A DNA stretch of 5,318 nt, taken from assembly GCA_009618475.1 (NCBI GenBank), contig WJOV01000031.1, positions 1-5,318 on the forward strand. Direction: 5' to 3'. This document shows, piece by piece, positions 1 to 5,318 of this stretch. Both the position numbers and the translations under genes were made by a program. Every line of letters begins with the position of its first letter. Positions within the stretch are counted from its first letter, which is position 1. Origin of the DNA: Methanosarcinales archaeon. GTDB lineage: Archaea > Halobacteriota > Syntropharchaeia > Alkanophagales > Methanospirareceae. Under the pieces are notes generated by a model. That model was not told where the DNA came from. It did no database searches and saw only the letters and a list, made by a program, of their open reading frames with translations.

Positions 1-3
1 AAA

Positions 4-7
4 GGAG
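4..7 (+). promoter_or_regulatory. Ribosome binding site of DUF364 copy 1
   Basis: GGAG lies 7 bases before the ATG at 15 but only 1 base before the ATG at 9. The spacing therefore favours position 15 as the start. The window begins only three bases upstream, so no promoter can be judged. Confidence 0.7.
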
Positions 8-14
8 AATGAAA

Positions 15-875
15 ATGGACATACTAAAAAATACAATAAAGGAGATAGAGAATCAGGGTATAAATGCAACTCTTTCAAACGTAGTTATTACCAGGTTTGG
101 CCCGTGGACATTGAGCTATGTGAGATACGATGATGGTGAACTCGGATGCGGATGTGCGAACAATGAAGCGGAGAGATGGGGAATTCCAGAAGATGCATCG
201 TTTATGAAAGACCTACTAAATTTGAATGCTTACGATGTCATAGACAAATTGGATAGTTTAGAGAACAGCGCATTCATAAACTCGCTAAGAACATCAATAA
301 CCTCTGCCCTCTCTTATAGATTAATGAACGATGGAAACGAATTGAAAAAAGAAGGATATGATGCTGAAGCCTACTATGCTCCAACCACTGCTCTTTTAGA
401 CCCTACAAGATTTGTGAAAACACGGGATAAAGTAGCGATAGTTGGGTTTCCCTCGTGGGCTATACACCTATATGCTGAGGTTGCAAATGAAGTGCGTGTT
501 ACCGAACTTATGGATTTGAAGCAGTTATCTGTTATTGATTTCGATGCTGATGAGGACTCAAACGTAAAAATATTTCCCGCTGATAAGAATAAGGAAGTTC
601 TAAGTAAGGCTGATGTTGTTTACCTAACTGGTGATACCGTAGTGAACGGCACAATAAATGAACTTCTCGAGTACTCCAAAAATGCAAGATTACGAATAAT
701 CTACGGACCTTCATCGGCTTTTTATCCTAAGGTGCTTTTTGAACGAGGCGTGGACGTTTCTTTGCCTATAATCTTTCCAAATACACCGGAGTTCAAAAGA
801 CGATTTGCACTAAGTCGCGGTTATTGGTATTTTATGAGGGACGTAAAACAAATGTTAATAAAAAGGAGGGGATAG
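15..875 (+). CDS. DUF4213/DUF364 family protein, copy 1 (putative heavy-metal chelation family)
   Basis: This is a 286-residue, probably cytoplasmic protein with no signal peptide or membrane segment. The N-terminal part (about residues 1-95) fits DUF4213 and carries a Gly-Cys-Gly-Cys motif with C45 and C47. The C-terminal part (about 110-265) fits DUF364: a beta strand and glycine loop (VAIVGF, 140-145), then ADVVYLTGDTVVNGT (199-213), then GPSSAFYP (231-238) and the FERGVD segment. These match the family pattern of an Asp-Val-Val strand, TG..x.NGT and a GPS loop. The family is named for putative heavy-metal chelation, but its biochemical role is not settled. An ATG at 9 is in frame, but the ribosome site spacing and copy 2, whose protein starts MDII, favour the ATG at 15. 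The stop is one base before the lipoprotein gene, so translation is probably coupled. A role in handling a metal or ligand brought in by the neighbouring binding protein is inference. Family assignment is fairly sure, function is not. Confidence 0.88.
   Translation: MDILKNTIKEIENQGINATLSNVVITRFGPWTLSYVRYDDGELGCGCANNEAERWGIPEDASFMKDLLNLNAYDVIDKLDSLENSAFINSLRTSITSALSYRLMNDGNELKKEGYDAEAYYAPTTALLDPTRFVKTRDKVAIVGFPSWAIHLYAEVANEVRVTELMDLKQLSVIDFDADEDSNVKIFPADKNKEVLSKADVVYLTGDTVVNGTINELLEYSKNARLRIIYGPSSAFYPKVLFERGVDVSLPIIFPNTPEFKRRFALSRGYWYFMRDVKQMLIKRRG
865..869 (+). promoter_or_regulatory. Ribosome binding site of lipoprotein 1, inside the DUF364 gene
   Basis: GGAGG sits 7 bases before the ATG at 877 and is read in frame as the Arg-Arg codons near the C-terminus of DUF364 copy 1. 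The same arrangement recurs in the second cassette, which points to coupled translation. Confidence 0.85.
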
Positions 876-876
876 T

Positions 877-2445
877 ATGAAAAACGAGGAAAAAAATGCT
901 TTTTGGGGTTGTATAATCGTGGGGATAGCCCTCGTAGGCGGTATAATAATGGCGGGCTGTATAAGTCCACCAGAAGAAGTTCACAAACAAGAACTGGTGG
1001 TTGGTATAAGCACAGATGTTGATAACTGGTATTTAGATAAGTTTCCTTATGGCGATGCGAGATTCGTGTGGTCGCAGGTTTATGAAACTTTGGTGCGGTT
1101 GGACACAGATTTAAAGATACAACCAGGATTGGCGGAATACTGGGAAACCCCAGACGATGGAAGAACATGGGTATTTCATTTAAGGAAAGGAGTTAAATTC
1201 CACGACGGAACACCATTTAATGCGACTGCAGTGGTATTTTCGTACAGTAATATATCTTTCGTTAGAAAAGTTACACTTGGGAATGTTGACCATGTAGAAG
1301 CTCTCGATGAGTACAGTGTCAAATTTGTATCAAAGCGACCTATACCCGTATCACATTATATCACGCATGTAGCATGGCCGATTATGAGTCCTACTTGTGT
1401 GGACGGAAAAGGAGAGTTCGTGAAACCAATTGGAACAGGACCATTCAAATTTGAAAATCAGATTAAAGACCAGGAAGTCGTGCTTGTAAGAAATGATGAT
1501 TACTGGGGAGAAGAGCCAACCTTTGAGAAAATCATTTTTAAGGTAATTCCAGAGGTGGCGACACGTGTAATGGCTTTGGAGACCAAAGAAGTGGACATGA
1601 TAATGAAAGTGCCGGAATTTGAAGTCGCGAGGTTAGAAGTGGAGCCAAATATCGAAGTATATAGGAAATTGACAACCTTCACTGACTTTTTACAATTTAA
1701 CTGCGAAAAAGAACCTTTTAACGACACAAAAGTGAGAAAGGCAGTGGCATACGCGGTTGATACGGAAAAACTGGTTAAAACCGTTTTAGAGGATGTTGGA
1801 GAGCCAGCAAACGGCCGTCCTTTATCCCCCGTCATGTTGTATTCGAAACCTGACCTCAAACTTTACAAATATAATCCAGAAAAGACTAAGGAATTATTGT
1901 CGGAAGCTGGCTGGAAAGATACCGATGGTGACGGAATAGTTGATAAAGATGGTAAGCCATTCAAGGTGTCTCTCCTGGTGGAAAGAGGAGCCTGGACACC
2001 ACCCCGCTTTATTCCAATGAGTGAAGCCATTCAGGGAGCGTTAAGAAAGGGGGGTATAGACGTAGAGATGCAAGTTCTGGAACCTGGAGCAGTCATAAAA
2101 CGTGAAAGAGAAGGTAACTTTGACATGATCCTGAGGACAGGATATTTTGTATGGGGTTCCTATCCAAGACACTTCTTTCTACATTATTCTAAATGCCCAT
2201 ACGGTCACTACAAAACCGAAGAATACGACAGACTGGTTGATTTGGCAGATTCGACGGTAGATACAAAAGAACAAGAAAAGTTATACCACGAATTGCAGGA
2301 CATGGTCATCGAAGAAGTCCCGGCATTTTATCTGGTTCACGAAGAAAAGATTGTCGCCGCGAATTCCTACGTAAAAGGGTATACTATAACAGCCGAAGAC
2401 CCCTGGCTCAATCTCGATGGCGTTTATCTGGAGGGAAAGACATGA
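877..2445 (+). CDS. Family 5 extracellular solute-binding lipoprotein 1 (ABC transporter, peptide/nickel type)
   Basis: This 522-residue protein should bind a ligand outside the membrane for an ABC importer. Residues 1-27 are a leader with a hydrophobic stretch (about 11-27) ending in the lipobox MAGC, so C28 would be the lipid-anchored first residue. The mature part fits SBP_bac_5 throughout. Visible landmarks are YETLVRLD (69-76), FHDGTPFNA (108-116), IGTGPFKF (185-192), the NDDYWG segment (206-211), FKVIPEVATRVMALE (221-235), KVRKAVAYAVD (285-295), and AGWKDTDGDGI (344-354) with a DxDxDGxxD calcium-type loop (D348, D350, D352, D356). The length is normal for the DppA/OppA/NikA family. Ligand choice cannot be read with confidence. 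The landmarks also resemble NikA, and a stretch at 431-445 is rich in His, Cys and Tyr, so nickel or a metal chelate is as plausible as a peptide. No permease or ATPase gene follows. The stop codon overlaps an ATG (ATGA) that opens a 9-codon reading frame. Confidence 0.93.
   Translation: MKNEEKNAFWGCIIVGIALVGGIIMAGCISPPEEVHKQELVVGISTDVDNWYLDKFPYGDARFVWSQVYETLVRLDTDLKIQPGLAEYWETPDDGRTWVFHLRKGVKFHDGTPFNATAVVFSYSNISFVRKVTLGNVDHVEALDEYSVKFVSKRPIPVSHYITHVAWPIMSPTCVDGKGEFVKPIGTGPFKFENQIKDQEVVLVRNDDYWGEEPTFEKIIFKVIPEVATRVMALETKEVDMIMKVPEFEVARLEVEPNIEVYRKLTTFTDFLQFNCEKEPFNDTKVRKAVAYAVDTEKLVKTVLEDVGEPANGRPLSPVMLYSKPDLKLYKYNPEKTKELLSEAGWKDTDGDGIVDKDGKPFKVSLLVERGAWTPPRFIPMSEAIQGALRKGGIDVEMQVLEPGAVIKREREGNFDMILRTGYFVWGSYPRHFFLHYSKCPYGHYKTEEYDRLVDLADSTVDTKEQEKLYHELQDMVIEEVPAFYLVHEEKIVAANSYVKGYTITAEDPWLNLDGVYLEGKT
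2430..2434 (+). promoter_or_regulatory. Strong ribosome binding site at the end of lipoprotein gene 1
   Basis: GGAGG lies 7 bases before the ATG at 2442, the same spacing as at both lipoprotein starts. It serves only a 9-codon frame, not the real start of the next gene at 2495. It therefore looks like either a signal for reinitiation or a relic of a lost gene start. Confidence 0.55.
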
Positions 2446-2471
2446 GCAGGAAAATGATTGCTTTGGATTGA
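2442..2471 (+). other. Possible minigene or relic of a gene start (MSRKMIALD)
   Basis: An ATG overlapping the stop of lipoprotein gene 1 as ATGA, with GGAGG 7 bases upstream, opens nine codons and then a TGA. An ATGA overlap is the usual junction to the next operon gene, so this may be the 5' stump of a deleted gene such as a permease. It also shares short stretches (AGGAAA and ATTGCTTTG) with the start of lipoprotein gene 2 at about 3366-3384, so it could instead be a decayed lipoprotein leader. A third reading is a translated minigene that delivers ribosomes to the start at 2495, 23 bases beyond its stop. None of these is proven. Confidence 0.35.
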
Positions 2472-2494
2472 ATAAAAGAAGAAATTGTGTAAAA

Positions 2495-3355
2495 ATGGAC
2501 ATAATAAAAGATACGATAAAGGAGATAGAGAATCTGGGTATATGCGGAACTCTTTCAAACGTAGTCATCACCAGAATCGGGCCGTGGACGTTGAGCTATG
2601 TGAGATATGACGACGGCACAACGGGGTGTGGATGTGCGAACAACGAAGCAGAAAGAGAGGGGATTCCAGAAGACGTGTCGTTTATAAAAGATATGCTTAA
2701 TTTGGATGCTTACGAAGTCTTAGACGAATTGGAGGGTTTAGAGAACAGCGTATTCATAAACTCGCTAAGGACTTCAATAACCTCTGCACTCTCTTACAGA
2801 TTAATGAACGATGGAAACGAATTGAAAAAAGAGGGATATGATACTGAAGCCTACCATGCCCCAAACACACCTCTTTTAAACCCATTAAAATTCGTGAAAA
2901 GCTCTGACGTGGTAGCAATGGCTGGATTTCATATGATGGCTACACCCCTATGTGCAGAGGTTGCAACGGAGGTGCACGTTACCGAACTCATGGATTTGAA
3001 GCAGCTATCGCTTATAGATTTCAACGCTGATGAGGAATCTAACATAAAAATATTTCCTGCGGATAAGAGTAAGGAAGTTCTAAGCGGCGCTGACGTTGTT
3101 TACCTAACTGGTGAGACCGTGGTGAATGGCACATTAAATGACCTTCTCGAGTTTTCCAAAAATGCCCGGACAAGAATAATCTATGGACCCACATCGGCTT
3201 TTTATCCAAAGGTGCTTTTTGAACGAGGCGTGGACGTTTCTTTGCCGGTAATCTTTCCAAATACACCTGATTTTCAAAGACGATTCGCGCTAAGCCGGGG
3301 TTATTGGTATTCTATGAAAGATGTAAAACAAATGTTAATAAAAAGGAGGGAATAG
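2495..3355 (+). CDS. DUF4213/DUF364 family protein, copy 2
   Basis: This 286-residue paralogue of the first gene aligns without gaps. I count about 57 differences, or roughly 80% identity. It keeps the Gly-Cys-Gly-Cys motif (C45, C47), the ADVVYLTGETVVNGT segment (199-213), the GPTSAFYP loop (231-238) and the FERGVDVSLP segment. Differences cluster at residues 136-153, around the glycine loop of the DUF364 Rossmann-like domain, where 11 of 18 positions differ. An in-frame ATG exists at 2417 but lies inside lipoprotein gene 1. The extra 26 residues have no counterpart in copy 1 and no ribosome site precedes them, so the start is placed at 2495. No GGAGG precedes 2495 either, so expression may depend on ribosomes arriving from the upstream frame. 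The stop is one base before lipoprotein gene 2. The family is putatively metal chelating; the true function is unknown. Confidence 0.88.
   Translation: MDIIKDTIKEIENLGICGTLSNVVITRIGPWTLSYVRYDDGTTGCGCANNEAEREGIPEDVSFIKDMLNLDAYEVLDELEGLENSVFINSLRTSITSALSYRLMNDGNELKKEGYDTEAYHAPNTPLLNPLKFVKSSDVVAMAGFHMMATPLCAEVATEVHVTELMDLKQLSLIDFNADEESNIKIFPADKSKEVLSGADVVYLTGETVVNGTLNDLLEFSKNARTRIIYGPTSAFYPKVLFERGVDVSLPVIFPNTPDFQRRFALSRGYWYSMKDVKQMLIKRRE
3345..3349 (+). promoter_or_regulatory. Ribosome binding site of lipoprotein 2, inside DUF364 copy 2
   Basis: GGAGG lies 7 bases before the ATG at 3357, within the Lys-Arg-Arg codons at the end of the DUF364 gene. The surrounding bases are nearly identical to those at 850-870 in the first cassette. 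Confidence 0.85.
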
Positions 3356-3356
3356 C

Positions 3357-4943
3357 ATGAAAAAGAGGAAAGAAATTGCTTTGCTGGTTTGTATAATCGT
3401 AGTCCTAATAGGTGGCGTACTAATGGCGGGATGTATAAGCCCACCGGAAGAAGGTTCGAAAGAGCTACCCCAGGAGATAGTTATTGGAATAGGAGAAGAT
3501 ATAAAAGGACTGGAGCCTGTTTTTGGTACTCCATGGGGTGCACCACTCCGCCCGATTTATGAGACGTTAGTAATGGAAGATGCGGACCTGAAAATTCAAC
3601 CTTTATTAGCAGAGTCATGGGAAGTATCAGAAGACGGTAAAGTATGGACTTTTCACCTGAGAAACGGGATAAAATTCCACGATGGCGCTCCATTCAATGC
3701 TTCCGTGGTGAAGTTTTCTTTCGAATATAAACCCGAAGCATACCGCGCTCTTTATGCAATGCTGAACTCAATAGATACACCAGACGATTACACGGTAAAA
3801 TTCGTTTTAAATAAGTCTTATGCACCCCTGTTAAGGGATGTCAGTTCAGCTCCAATAATGAGCCCAACCGCCGTGGATAAAAGTGGAGAATTCAAATCAC
3901 CCGTTGGGACAGGTCCATTCAAATTCGATGAGTGGGTCAAAGGACAAAAAATTGTGCTGGTAAAGAATGAAAATTATTGGCGGGGGTCACCAAAATTAGA
4001 AGCAGTAACTTTTAAAATAATCCCGGATGCCTCTGCAAGAGCTATGGCTTTAGAAACTGAAGAAATAGACTTAACAGGTCACAGAGCAGGTAGAGGAGTA
4101 TTATACGTTTCAGACATCCCGAGGCTTAGAGAAGAACCGGAAATAAAAATAGTTGAAGGATATACACAGCCCTGCGTGAGTTGGATTCAGCTTAATACTG
4201 AAAAAGAACCGTTCAGCGATTTAAAAGTTAGAAAAGCCGTTTATTACGCCATTGATACCCAGAAAATGGTCACTTCGGTAGTAGGTGAGACAGCAGCACC
4301 ATTATTAAAGGGACCTTTGTCAATGCCATGCACCGAACATCTATTAAACCAGAATCTGACATGGTATCCGTACAATCAAGAGAAAGCAAAAGAGCTATTA
4401 GCAGAAGCCGGGTGGAAAGATACCGATGGGGATGGCATTCGAGATAGAAATGGAGAACAACTTAAAGTTACCTTTGTTCTATCCGCTTTCTCTCCGGAAT
4501 TACCAAAAATCACCGAAATAGTCCAGGCACAATTGAAAGATGTTGGAATGGATGTGAAATTACAGATAGTTGAGTATGGAGCCCAGCAAATGCTGTTTGA
4601 GAAGGGGGAGTATGACATGATGATGCAAATGGGCGTTTGTGGACATGGTGACACTTCTCTCTGGCTTAATTACTTCTTCCATTCGAAAAGAGGGGTTCGC
4701 TGCGCCTTTAAAGACGAACAGCTAACCACCCTAATAGACCGCCTATACACAACGGTAAACTCGAAAGACCGTCTTAATGTCTTTTACGAGATACAAGAGA
4801 TAATGGAAGAGGATGCACCCGGGGTTTTCTTATATACGGATGCAAATGTCGTCGCTGTGAATAAGCGGGTTAAAAACTATGAGATGCAAGGGGGGATACA
4901 CGGGGCATATCTCAGCCTATGGAAGGTGTATATCGAGGAATAA
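3357..4943 (+). CDS. Family 5 extracellular solute-binding lipoprotein 2 (ABC transporter, peptide/nickel type)
   Basis: This is a 528-residue paralogue of lipoprotein 1. The leader (1-25) has a hydrophobic core (about 7-23) and a lipobox MAGC, giving C26 as the anchored residue; the following ISPPEE matches lipoprotein 1. SBP_bac_5 landmarks are YETLVMED (68-75), FHDGAPFNAS (107-116), VGTGPFKF (183-190), KNENYWRG (203-210), FKIIPDASARAMALETEEIDL (219-239), KVRKAVYYAID (290-300), and AGWKDTDGDGI (351-361) with D355, D357, D359 and D363 in a calcium-type loop. Several of these echo NikA, so nickel or a metallophore is a fair guess beside peptide; the ligand is unproven. The mature part is only roughly 40% identical to lipoprotein 1 by eye, which suggests a different ligand. 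Residues 158-189 are encoded by the 94 bases that recur inverted at the right edge of the window. No transporter membrane or ATPase subunit follows; the next gene is a flavoprotein. Confidence 0.93.
   Translation: MKKRKEIALLVCIIVVLIGGVLMAGCISPPEEGSKELPQEIVIGIGEDIKGLEPVFGTPWGAPLRPIYETLVMEDADLKIQPLLAESWEVSEDGKVWTFHLRNGIKFHDGAPFNASVVKFSFEYKPEAYRALYAMLNSIDTPDDYTVKFVLNKSYAPLLRDVSSAPIMSPTAVDKSGEFKSPVGTGPFKFDEWVKGQKIVLVKNENYWRGSPKLEAVTFKIIPDASARAMALETEEIDLTGHRAGRGVLYVSDIPRLREEPEIKIVEGYTQPCVSWIQLNTEKEPFSDLKVRKAVYYAIDTQKMVTSVVGETAAPLLKGPLSMPCTEHLLNQNLTWYPYNQEKAKELLAEAGWKDTDGDGIRDRNGEQLKVTFVLSAFSPELPKITEIVQAQLKDVGMDVKLQIVEYGAQQMLFEKGEYDMMMQMGVCGHGDTSLWLNYFFHSKRGVRCAFKDEQLTTLIDRLYTTVNSKDRLNVFYEIQEIMEEDAPGVFLYTDANVVAVNKRVKNYEMQGGIHGAYLSLWKVYIEE
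3828..3921 (+). repeat. Left arm of a 94-base perfect inverted repeat
   Basis: These bases, inside lipoprotein gene 2, are matched without a mismatch by the reverse complement of 5225-5318. Identity stops abruptly after 3921, where the gene continues with AATTCGATG while the other arm reads into the flavoprotein gene. This arm is in an intact reading frame and is the original copy. Confidence 0.95.
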
Positions 4944-4947
4944 AAGC

Positions 4948-4954
4948 AGGAGGT
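4948..4954 (+). promoter_or_regulatory. Ribosome binding site of the flavoprotein gene
   Basis: AGGAGGT lies 7 bases before the ATG at 4962, in the 18-base gap after lipoprotein gene 2. It fixes the start and fits a continued transcript. Confidence 0.85.
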
Positions 4955-4961
4955 AAAAAAC

Positions 4962-5249
4962 ATGAAAATAACAGAAGAGGTGAAGGAAGTAATAAATAAC
5001 AACATCGTCCATTTAGCAACGTCTTCAAAAGACGGAAAGCCAAATGTAGTTCCAGTGGGTCTCTGTCGGGTAATCAGCGACCACGAACTGCTGATTGTGG
5101 ACGTATTTTTCAAAAAGACGAGAAAAAACATGGAAGAGAATCCTCGGGTTGCAATTGCCGTTGAGGCACTGGAAGAACTGAAAGCATATCAGCTTAAAGG
5201 GAAAGCAAAGATTTTCGCTCAGGGTGAATGGACCTGTCCCAACGGGTGA
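4962..5249 (+). CDS. Pyridoxamine 5'-phosphate oxidase-like flavin-binding protein, C-terminus lost at a chimeric join
   Basis: The frame encodes 95 residues. Residues 1-88 look like the N-terminal two thirds of a small split-barrel protein of the pyridoxamine-phosphate-oxidase-like family, which binds FMN or a related flavin. Landmarks are NNNIVHLATSSKDGKPNVVPVG (13-33), LLIVDVFFKKTRKNMEENPRVAIAV (43-67) and YQLKGKAKIF (76-85). Family members of this type are usually around 120-140 residues. Residues 90-95 are not native: from 5225 the sequence is the reverse complement of lipoprotein gene 2 and reaches a TGA by chance. The true gene probably continued past a Gly-Glu at 88-89. The substrate is unknown; many relatives are annotated only by fold. 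Its place after the lipoprotein genes, with its own strong ribosome site, suggests co-transcription but gives no clear functional link. Treat it as a partial gene rather than a natural short protein. Confidence 0.8.
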   Translation: MKITEEVKEVINNNIVHLATSSKDGKPNVVPVGLCRVISDHELLIVDVFFKKTRKNMEENPRVAIAVEALEELKAYQLKGKAKIFAQGEWTCPNG

Positions 5250-5318
5250 TTTGAATTCTCCACTTTTATCCACGGCGGTTGGGCTCATTATTGGAGCTGA
5301 ACTGACATCCCTTAACAG
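5225..5318 (-). repeat. Right arm of the 94-base perfect inverted repeat, at the window edge
   Basis: This stretch is the exact reverse complement of 3828-3921 and runs to the last base of the window. Read on the minus strand it encodes residues 158-189 of lipoprotein 2, including MSPTAVDKSGEF and VGTGPF. The 1303 bases between the arms hold the rest of lipoprotein gene 2 and the start of the flavoprotein gene. The lack of any divergence and the break inside a gene favour a fold-back artefact. Confidence 0.95.

Larger units (their letters stand above)
15..982 (+). repeat. Tandem cassette repeat, unit 1 (DUF364 gene plus lipoprotein leader)
   Basis: This unit is clearly similar in DNA to 2495-3456. 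Similarity runs through the whole DUF364 gene, the one-base junction and the lipoprotein leader up to the codons for ISPPEE. It then falls off sharply into the mature binding domain. Confidence 0.85.
2495..3456 (+). repeat. Tandem cassette repeat, unit 2 (DUF364 gene plus lipoprotein leader)
   Basis: This is the second copy of the unit at 15-982. Left of 2495 the similarity to the bases before 15 is lost at once (copy 1 has GGAG, copy 2 does not), though only 14 bases can be compared. Confidence 0.85.

Noticed and set aside
9..14. Upstream ATG at 9 as start of DUF364 copy 1
   Set aside because: It lies one base after GGAG, too close for use; the ATG at 15 has normal spacing and matches the start of copy 2.
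821..1168. Minus-strand open frames across the block, such as this 115-codon one
   Set aside because: They lie antisense to well-supported genes, have no recognisable family and no ribosome site pattern.
1921..1960. DTDGDGI loops as EF-hand or dockerin domains (also about 4420-4450)
   Set aside because: A single such loop is common within family 5 binding proteins; no second loop or helix pair supports a separate domain.
2417..2494. 26-residue N-terminal extension of DUF364 copy 2 from the ATG at 2417
   Set aside because: It overlaps the end of lipoprotein gene 1 out of frame, has no ribosome site, and has no counterpart in copy 1.
2446..2494. Promoter or terminator between the cassettes
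   Set aside because: No convincing TATA-like box, hairpin or T-run is visible in these 49 bases; read-through from the first cassette is simpler.
3922..5224. Inverted-repeat-flanked mobile element between the 94-base arms
   Set aside because: The interior holds only the remainder of lipoprotein gene 2 and a flavoprotein start, with no transposase, and the arms lie inside genes.
5025..5288. Minus-strand open frame beginning MSPTAVDKSGEF
   Set aside because: Its start is only the inverted fragment of lipoprotein gene 2, and the rest is antisense to the flavoprotein gene; it is created by the join.

Overview
The window is a compact, entirely plus-strand gene block. It holds two tandem copies of a two-gene cassette: a DUF4213/DUF364 protein followed by a family 5 (peptide/nickel type) extracellular solute-binding lipoprotein. 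A pyridoxamine-phosphate-oxidase-like flavoprotein gene follows and is broken off near the right edge. No RNA gene, CRISPR array, transposon or transporter membrane subunit is visible, and no stretch over 300 bases lacks a gene.

The sequence suggests an archaeon, perhaps of the methanogen or anaerobic methane-oxidiser kind. This is inference from the short lipoprotein leaders ending in MAGCISPPEE, the strong GGAGG ribosome sites, and the resemblance of the last gene to small flavin-binding proteins common in methanogens. It is not proof, and no marker gene is present.

Layout: DUF364 copy 1 (15-875); binding lipoprotein 1 (877-2445); a 49-base gap whose start overlaps a possible minigene or gene relic (2442-2471); DUF364 copy 2 (2495-3355); binding lipoprotein 2 (3357-4943); truncated flavoprotein (4962-5249). 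Spacings of 1, 49, 1 and 18 bases suggest one transcript. In both cassettes the ribosome site of the lipoprotein lies inside the last codons of the DUF364 gene.

Working idea: the lipoproteins catch a small ligand outside the membrane, possibly nickel or a metal complex. The DUF364 proteins, a family named for putative heavy-metal chelation, would handle the metal inside the cell. The two DUF364 copies are about 80% identical and share nearly identical lipoprotein leaders, but the mature binding proteins are only roughly 40% identical by eye, so the cassettes look duplicated and then specialised. The permease and ATPase partners are not in the window.

Caution on the right edge: the last 94 bases are an exact reverse complement of 3828-3921 inside lipoprotein gene 2. 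The join destroys the end of the flavoprotein gene. This is most simply an amplification or assembly fold-back chimera, though a real inverted duplication cannot be excluded.
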